64,000 nt of DNA, from the NCBI RefSeq assembly GCF_002872475.1, contig NZ_CP025682.1, positions 558,001 through 622,000 of the forward strand, written 5' to 3'. The notes under the pieces were generated by a model. That model ran no database searches. It had not been told where the DNA came from and saw only the letters and a program-made list of their open reading frames with translations. The stretch is from Pseudazoarcus pumilus (GTDB lineage: Bacteria; Pseudomonadota; Gammaproteobacteria; Burkholderiales; Rhodocyclaceae). Position numbers and translations under genes: made by a program. Below, one piece after another: positions 59,883-64,000 of this stretch. How positions within the stretch are numbered: the stretch's first letter is position 1; each line of letters begins with the position of its first letter.

Positions 59883-59907
59883 GGGGCGTCCTCCGCGAGG
59901 GCGCCCC
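59883..59907 (+). other. Hairpin between tuf and tRNA-Trp
   Basis: GGGGCGTCCTC (59883-59893) pairs with GAGGGCGCCCC (59897-59907) through one G-U wobble, loop CGC. It lies 22 bases after the tuf stop. No U run follows, so it may be a processing or partial stop site in the read-through to tRNA-Trp and secE. Confidence 0.5.
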
Positions 59908-59923
59908 ATGCAGTCTCTGTCGC

Positions 59924-59999
59924 AGGGGTATAGCTCAACTGGCAGAGCGTCGGTCTCCAAAACCGAAGGTTGGGGGTTCGATTCCCTCTGCCCCTGCCA
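59924..59999 (+). tRNA. tRNA-Trp (CCA)
   Basis: A 76-base tRNA including encoded CCA. AGGGGTA (59924-59930) pairs with TGCCCCT (59989-59995). The anticodon loop CTCCAAA gives anticodon CCA. It sits between tuf and secE, a conserved betaproteobacterial place. Confidence 0.96.
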
Positions 60000-60024
60000 A
60001 TGCTTTTCGTAATACGAGATCCTG

Positions 60025-60372
60025 ATGGTCGATAAGATCAAGATCGCGCTGGCGCTGGCCCTGCTTGCGGCCGGCATTGCCGGCTTCTATGCATTGTCGG
60101 AACAGGCGCTCGTGGTGCGTGTGCTGTGCGTGCTGGGCGGTTTCGCCGCCGGTGTCGCAATTGCCTGGACGTCGGCGCCGGGGGCGCGCTTCGTCGAGTT
60201 CGCGCGCGAATCCATCAACGAAGCCCGCAAGGTCGTGTGGCCGACGCGCAAGGAAACCGTGCAGATGACCGGCATGGTGTTCGCGTTCGTGGTCGCCATC
60301 GCGATCTTCCTGTGGCTGACGGACAAGAGCCTGGAATGGGTGCTGTACGACCTGATTCTGGGATGGAAGTGA
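60025..60372 (+). CDS. secE: Preprotein translocase subunit SecE
   Basis: A 115-residue protein with three membrane helices, the proteobacterial long form of SecE. Helices are at about 7-25, 33-50 and 85-105. The conserved amphipathic segment [19 protein letters not shown] at about 60-78 clamps SecY, followed by the third helix [15 protein letters not shown]. It stabilises the SecYEG channel. nusG begins two bases after its stop. Confidence 0.96.
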   Translation: MVDKIKIALALALLAAGIAGFYALSEQALVVRVLCVLGGFAAGVAIAWTSAPGARFVEFARESINEARKVVWPTRKETVQMTGMVFAFVVAIAIFLWLTDKSLEWVLYDLILGWK

Positions 60373-60374
60373 CT

Positions 60375-60908
60375 ATGAGCAAGCGCTGGTACGTGGTGCA
60401 CGCCTACTCCGGCTTCGAGAAGTCCGTGATGCGGGCGCTGATCGAGCGCATCGCCCGTTCGGGCATGCAGGACATGTTCGGGCAGATCCTGGTGCCGGTC
60501 GAGGAGGTGGTCGAGATGAAGGGCGGCCAGAAGAGCATCTCCGAGCGCAAGTTCTTCCCCGGCTACGTGCTCGTCGAGATGGAGATGAACGACGACTCCT
60601 GGCATCTGGTCAAGTCCACCCCGAAAGTGACTGGCTTCGTCGGCGGTACCGCCAACAAGCCCGCGCCGATCTCCGAGAAGGAGGTCGAGAAGATCATGCA
60701 CCAGATGCAGGAGGGCGTGGAGAAGCCGCGCCCCAAGGTGTTGTGGGAACTCGGCGAGGTTGTGCGGGTCAAGGAAGGTCCCTTCACGGACTTCCATGGC
60801 AGCGTCGAGGACGTCAATTACGAGAAGAGCAAGCTGCGCGTGTCGGTGACCATCTTCGGTCGCGCGACCCCGGTGGAACTGGATTTCGGTCAGGTCGAGA
60901 AGACCTGA
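60375..60908 (+). CDS. nusG: Transcription termination/antitermination factor NusG
   Basis: The 177-residue factor starts [20 protein letters not shown]. It has the NGN domain (about 1-115, with [20 protein letters not shown] and VTGFVGG) and the C-terminal KOW domain (about 125-177, [20 protein letters not shown]). NusG binds RNA polymerase and Rho or S10. The gene is two bases after secE, the usual secE-nusG pair. A terminator-like hairpin follows. Confidence 0.97.
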   Translation: MSKRWYVVHAYSGFEKSVMRALIERIARSGMQDMFGQILVPVEEVVEMKGGQKSISERKFFPGYVLVEMEMNDDSWHLVKSTPKVTGFVGGTANKPAPISEKEVEKIMHQMQEGVEKPRPKVLWELGEVVRVKEGPFTDFHGSVEDVNYEKSKLRVSVTIFGRATPVELDFGQVEKT

Positions 60909-60914
60909 GCGGTC

Positions 60915-60955
60915 GGGCATCCGCGAGGGTGCCCATTGCCCGTTCGCGGGCTTTT
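60915..60955 (+). terminator. Hairpins and probable terminator after nusG
   Basis: GGGCATCC (60915-60922) pairs with GGGTGCCC (60927-60934) with one wobble. A second stem GCCCG (60938-60942) with CGGGC (60947-60951) is followed by TTTT (60952-60955). The second has the form of an intrinsic terminator, though short; it may give partial termination before rplK. Confidence 0.55.
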
Positions 60956-61009
60956 GAGGAGCGCCGGCCGGTGCCGGTGCGCTAGCACTCACACAAGGAG
61001 ATTGCCTCC

Positions 61010-61441
61010 ATGGCAAAGAAAATCATTGGCTACATCAAGCTGCAGGTGCCGGCCGGCAAGGCCAACCCCAGCCCCCCGATCGGCCCCGCGCTGGGTCAGC
61101 GCGGCCTGAACATCATGGAATTCTGCAAGGCGTTCAACGCCAAGACCCAGGGCATGGAGCCCGGTCTGCCGATTCCGGTGGTGATCACCGCGTTCGCCGA
61201 CAAGAGCTTCACCTTCATCATGAAGACGCCGCCGGCGGCGGTGCTGCTGAAAAAGGCTGCCGGCATCAGCAAGGGTTCGCCGCGTCCGCACCTGGACAAG
61301 GTCGGTTCGCTGACCCGCGCCCAGGTCGAGGAAATCGCCAAGACCAAGGAGCCGGACCTGACCGCCTCCGACATGGATGCGGCGGTGCGTACGATTGCCG
61401 GTTCCGCCCGTTCCATGGGCATCACGGTCGAGGGGGTCTGA
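61010..61441 (+). CDS. rplK: Ribosomal protein L11
   Basis: A 143-residue protein with the L11 N-terminal domain ([39 protein letters not shown]) and the C-terminal rRNA-binding domain ([33 protein letters not shown]). L11 binds the GTPase centre of 23S rRNA and is needed for RelA stimulation. AAGGAG lies about nine bases before the ATG. It is followed by rplA after two bases. Confidence 0.98.
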   Translation: MAKKIIGYIKLQVPAGKANPSPPIGPALGQRGLNIMEFCKAFNAKTQGMEPGLPIPVVITAFADKSFTFIMKTPPAAVLLKKAAGISKGSPRPHLDKVGSLTRAQVEEIAKTKEPDLTASDMDAAVRTIAGSARSMGITVEGV

Positions 61442-61443
61442 TC

Positions 61444-62139
61444 ATGGCGAAGCTTTCCAAACGTGTCCAGGCGCTGCGCGCCAAAGTCGACCGCAACCGT
61501 GTCTATCCGGTGAGCGAGGCGTTGGGCCTGATCAAGGACTGCGCGACCGCGAAGTTCGACGAGTCGATCGACATCTCGATCAACCTCGGCGTCGACGCGC
61601 GCAAGTCGGACCAGATCGTGCGTGGTTCGGTCGTGCTGCCTGCCGGTACCGGCAAGAGCGTGCGCGTGGCCGTGTTCGCCCAGGGTGACAAGGCCGAGGC
61701 CGCCAAAGCCGCCGGTGCGGACGTCGTCGGTTTCGACGACCTCGCCGCCCAGGTCAAGTCGGGCACCATCGATTTCGACCTGTGCATCGCCACGCCCGAC
61801 GCCATGCGTGTGGTGGGCGCGCTGGGCCAGATCCTGGGTCCGCGCGGCCTGATGCCGAACCCGAAGGTCGGTACCGTCACCATGGATGTGGAGACGGCGG
61901 TGAAGAACGCCAAGGCGGGTCAGGTGCAGTACCGCACCGACAAGGCCGGCATCATTCATGCGACCGTCGGTCGTGCGTCGTTCCCGGTCGAGGCGCTGCA
62001 GCAGAACGTCGGTGCGCTGGTCGAGGCGCTGGTCAAGGCCAAGCCGGCTGCCTCCAAGGGTGTGTATCTGCGCCGCATCGCGGTGTCTAGCACCATGGGC
62101 GCGGGCGTCAAGGTCGACCCGGCGTCGGTTGCTGCATGA
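61444..62139 (+). CDS. rplA: Ribosomal protein L1
   Basis: The 231-residue protein forms the L1 stalk and in Escherichia coli represses its own rplK-rplA message. Motifs: [40 protein letters not shown], and the L1 signature [19 protein letters not shown] near residues 128-146. Normal length. It starts two bases after rplK. A strong hairpin follows at 62148-62167. Confidence 0.98.
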   Translation: MAKLSKRVQALRAKVDRNRVYPVSEALGLIKDCATAKFDESIDISINLGVDARKSDQIVRGSVVLPAGTGKSVRVAVFAQGDKAEAAKAAGADVVGFDDLAAQVKSGTIDFDLCIATPDAMRVVGALGQILGPRGLMPNPKVGTVTMDVETAVKNAKAGQVQYRTDKAGIIHATVGRASFPVEALQQNVGALVEALVKAKPAASKGVYLRRIAVSSTMGAGVKVDPASVAA

Positions 62140-62147
62140 GTTTTACC

Positions 62148-62385
62148 CGGACGGCCAGGGCCGTCCGATGACTTTGGGCTGTCGCCTGCGGGCGGCAGGT
62201 TGTCAAAGACCGTTGGGGGTCGATCCTGCGGCTGCAATGCAGGAAACGCCTTAAACCGCGAAGTACGGGCCCAACGCAGATGGCGTAACCCGAAAACAGG
62301 ATTCCGGTTCGTGCCGCCTCGCGGCGGCATTGGCAGGCTCCTGAATACGGTCGCCGTGGTTGTTCGCCCCGCCTGGTGCGGGGCG
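62148..62385 (+). promoter_or_regulatory. rplJ leader region with hairpins (candidate L10 autoregulatory leader)
   Basis: The 274 bases between rplA and rplJ hold no gene. A 9-bp stem CGGACGGCC/GGCCGTCCG (62148-62156 with 62159-62167) comes first and an 8-bp stem CGCCCCGC/GCGGGGCG (62365-62372 with 62378-62385) ends 28 bases before the start. In Escherichia coli this leader binds the L10-L7/L12 complex to repress rplJ-rplL translation. The position and folding potential fit, but I cannot match the L10 binding motif base by base. Confidence 0.5.
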
Positions 62386-62413
62386 GATGAATGTTTCAAA
62401 TAGGGAGATGACC

Positions 62414-62938
62414 TTGGGTCTCAATCTTGATGACAAGAAGGCAGTCGTCGCCGAAGTGTCCGCGGAACTCGCGAACGCCCAGGTCGTGATTGTCGCTGAG
62501 TACCGTGGTCTCGAAGTTGGGCAGATCACCGAGCTGCGTGCCAAGGCGCGCGAGTCGGGCGTCTACCTGCGCGTCCTGAAGAACACGCTTGTTCGTCGTG
62601 CCGTCGAAGGTACGCCGTTCGAAGGCTTGAACGAGCAGATGGTCGGTCCGCTGATCTACGGCATCGCCGCGGATCCGGTGTCGCCGGCCAAGGTGCTGCA
62701 GGAGTTCGCCAAAGCCAACGACAAGCTGGTGATCAAGGGCGGCGCGATGCCCAATTACGTCATGGACGCCGCTGGCGTCAAGGCGTTGGCCTCGATGCCG
62801 AGCCGCGAGGAGCTTCTGTCGAAGCTGCTCGGGACGATGCAGGCGCCGGTGGCGAAATTCGTTCAGACCCTCAACGAGGTTCCGTCGAAGTTCGTGCGCA
62901 CCGTCGCCGCATTGCGCGATTCCAAAGAGACTGCGTAA
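62414..62938 (+). CDS. rplJ: Ribosomal protein L10
   Basis: The 174-residue protein forms the base of the L7/L12 stalk. Motifs: [52 protein letters not shown] and the C-terminal helix [20 protein letters not shown] that binds L7/L12. I took the TTG at 62414 because the AGGGAG ribosome site (62402-62407) is then six bases away. An in-frame ATG at 62408 directly touches that site and would be poorly placed; it would add two residues. rplL follows after 56 bases. Confidence 0.95.
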   Translation: MGLNLDDKKAVVAEVSAELANAQVVIVAEYRGLEVGQITELRAKARESGVYLRVLKNTLVRRAVEGTPFEGLNEQMVGPLIYGIAADPVSPAKVLQEFAKANDKLVIKGGAMPNYVMDAAGVKALASMPSREELLSKLLGTMQAPVAKFVQTLNEVPSKFVRTVAALRDSKETA

Positions 62939-62994
62939 TTCCCACGTGAGTACGCCCCGTGACGGGGTGATGACTGTTTATTCAGGAGTAGAAA

Positions 62995-63378
62995 ATGGCT
63001 GTGTCCAAAGACGATATTCTGGAAGCGATTGGCAACATGTCCGTGCTTGAGCTCTCCGAGCTCATCAAGCAGATGGAAGAGAAGTTCGGCGTTTCGGCTG
63101 CTGCCGCGTCGGTTGCCGTGGCCGCTCCGGCCGCCGGTGGTGGTGATGCCGCCGCTGCCGAAGAGAAGACCGAATTCGACGTCGTGCTGCTGGCCGCCGG
63201 CGAGAAGAAGGTCGAGGCGATCAAGGTCGTGCGTGCCGCTACCGGCCTGGGCCTGAAGGAAGCCAAGGATCTGGTCGACGGCGCCCCGAAGGCGGTCAAG
63301 GAAGGCATTTCCAAGGCCGACGCCGACGCGCTGGTCAAGCAGCTCGAGGAAGCCGGCGCCAAGGTCGAGATCAAGTAA
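62995..63378 (+). CDS. rplL: Ribosomal protein L7/L12
   Basis: The 127-residue stalk protein has the N-terminal dimerisation domain ([20 protein letters not shown]), the Ala/Gly-rich hinge (about 35-55) and the C-terminal factor-binding domain with [20 protein letters not shown], then [16 protein letters not shown]. It recruits translation GTPases. AGGAG lies eight bases before the ATG. A terminator-like stem sits between it and rpoB. Confidence 0.98.
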   Translation: MAVSKDDILEAIGNMSVLELSELIKQMEEKFGVSAAAASVAVAAPAAGGGDAAAAEEKTEFDVVLLAAGEKKVEAIKVVRAATGLGLKEAKDLVDGAPKAVKEGISKADADALVKQLEEAGAKVEIK

Positions 63379-63395
63379 TCTCGCGTGTTCTGGTG

Positions 63396-63427
63396 GGGCT
63401 GGCGGCCGTTTTGGCCGCCGGCCCTTT
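63396..63427 (+). terminator. Attenuator-like terminator between rplL and rpoB
   Basis: A 12-bp stem (63396-63407 with 63413-63424, one G-U wobble, loop GTTTT) is followed by TTTCGTGCTTTT. It has intrinsic terminator form. In Escherichia coli a partial terminator at this point lowers rpoB-rpoC relative to ribosomal protein expression; the same role is likely here. Confidence 0.8.
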
Positions 63428-63527
63428 CGTGCTTTTGTGACGAGCAGAAGCCAGGGCCAAACGAGCCGCGCCCATCGTTGTTCGTTTTGCCCTGTCGTTT
63501 GACGTCTGACCTCTACCCGGAGCCCAC

Positions 63528-64000
63528 ATGGCGTATTCCTACACCGAAAAGAAGCGTATCCGCAAAAGCTTCGCCAAGCGCACTTCCGAGCAGGACATTC
63601 CGTTCCTGCTGGCGACGCAGATCGATTCCTTCGTGTCGTTCCTGCAGGCCGAGGTCTCTGCGCAGTCGCGGCTCAACGAAGGTTTGCAGGCAGCCTTCAC
63701 CTCCATCTTCCCGATCTCCAGCCACAGTGGCAATGCGCGCCTGGAGTTCGTGAGCTACCACCTCGGCGAGCCGCCCTTCGACGTCAAGGAATGCCAGCAG
63801 CGTGGCCTGACCTATGCTGCCCCGCTGCGCGCGCGCGTGCGCCTGGTGATCATGGATCGCGACGCGCCCAAGGAGACCGTCAAGGAGGTCAAGGAGCAGG
63901 AAGTCTACATGGGCGAGATCCCGCTCATGACGAACACCGGTTCCTTCGTCATCAACGGTACCGAGCGGGTCATCGTCTCGCAGCTGCATCGTTCGCCGGG
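63528..64000 (+). CDS. rpoB: RNA polymerase beta subunit, N-terminal part (cut by window edge)
   Basis: The first 157 residues of the beta subunit are visible; the gene runs off the right edge. It begins [20 protein letters not shown], with [37 protein letters not shown] and the start of the protrusion/lobe region [25 protein letters not shown] lies eight to eleven bases before the ATG. The gene should be followed by rpoC outside the window. Confidence 0.98.
   Translation, partial: MAYSYTEKKRIRKSFAKRTSEQDIPFLLATQIDSFVSFLQAEVSAQSRLNEGLQAAFTSIFPISSHSGNARLEFVSYHLGEPPFDVKECQQRGLTYAAPLRARVRLVIMDRDAPKETVKEVKEQEVYMGEIPLMTNTGSFVINGTERVIVSQLHRSP

Overview
The window is a GC-rich bacterial chromosome segment. 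Gene content and order point to a betaproteobacterium of the Rhodocyclales type (Azoarcus/Thauera/Aromatoleum-like). The clues are pilT-pilU beside yggS-proC-yggT, a pyrR-pyrB-pyrC' cluster behind yqgE-yqgF, the pilG-pilH-pilI-pilJ-chpA chemosensory cluster, an rnb-tonB-like-aroE-mtgA run, and a tRNA-tuf-secE-nusG-rplKAJL-rpoB block. The genus is an inference from synteny and protein flavour; no rRNA gene is present to fix it.

Layout. 1-1613: twitching motility ATPases pilT-pilU (minus). 1705-3810: yggS-proC-yggT (plus, overlapping or tightly packed). 3857-5279: one intact IS110-family (IS1111-group) element with subterminal 13-bp inverted repeats and a long 3' non-coding region, inserted between convergent genes. 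5377-9119: ruvX/yqgF-yqgE and pyrimidine genes pyrR-pyrB-pyrC' (minus, all overlapping); the dihydroorotase homologue has lost its metal-binding histidines. 9212-10657: photolyase. 10641-19392: Pil-Chp chemosensory system (PilG, PilH, PilI, PilJ, giant ChpA). 19528-22137: a 59-residue rubredoxin, thiE, hemL and a DUF488 protein. 22162-28720: mgtE, mtgA, aroE, a TonB-like protein and an RNase II-type exonuclease. 28879-35589: DsrE-like periplasmic protein, YhcB-like protein, YqiA-type esterase, DUF2478 protein, SLC13-type transporter and a membrane PAS-GGDEF-EAL protein. 35822-38840: thiamine locus, TPP riboswitch-thiD-thiC-terminator. 38952-43147: GDT1-type cation exporter, carbonic-anhydrase-like envelope protein, MFS transporter and small proteins including a solitary HicA-like one. 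43324-52392: propionyl-CoA to succinyl-CoA pathway (mutase, MeaB chaperone, carboxylase beta and alpha subunits, a candidate epimerase) with a KamA-type radical SAM enzyme between. 52471-58165: AEC transporter, PhaM-like PHA granule protein, hybrid histidine kinase with a divergent LuxR-type regulator, an orphan ParA-like ATPase and a membrane-anchored methyltransferase. 58220-64000: strong promoter, tRNA-Tyr/Gly/Thr, tuf, tRNA-Trp, secE, nusG, rplK, rplA, rplJ, rplL and the start of rpoB.

How the parts fit. Surface motility (type IV pilus retraction plus chemosensory control), propionate/odd-chain and possibly PHA metabolism, thiamine synthesis under riboswitch control, and the core translation/transcription block are all housekeeping in character. 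The only clear mobile DNA is the IS1111-group element. Its 3' non-coding region is the likely source of a target-guiding RNA and holds short near-matches to both element-flank junctions. I see no CRISPR array, prophage or dedicated defence island. The most unusual signals are the IS guide-RNA candidate and its RBS-masking inverted repeat, a 22-codon leader ORF wired between the TPP riboswitch and thiD, several enzymes with lost catalytic residues (PyrC', carbonic-anhydrase-like, GGDEF domain), and a 13-bp inverted repeat bracketing the pccB-pccA gap.
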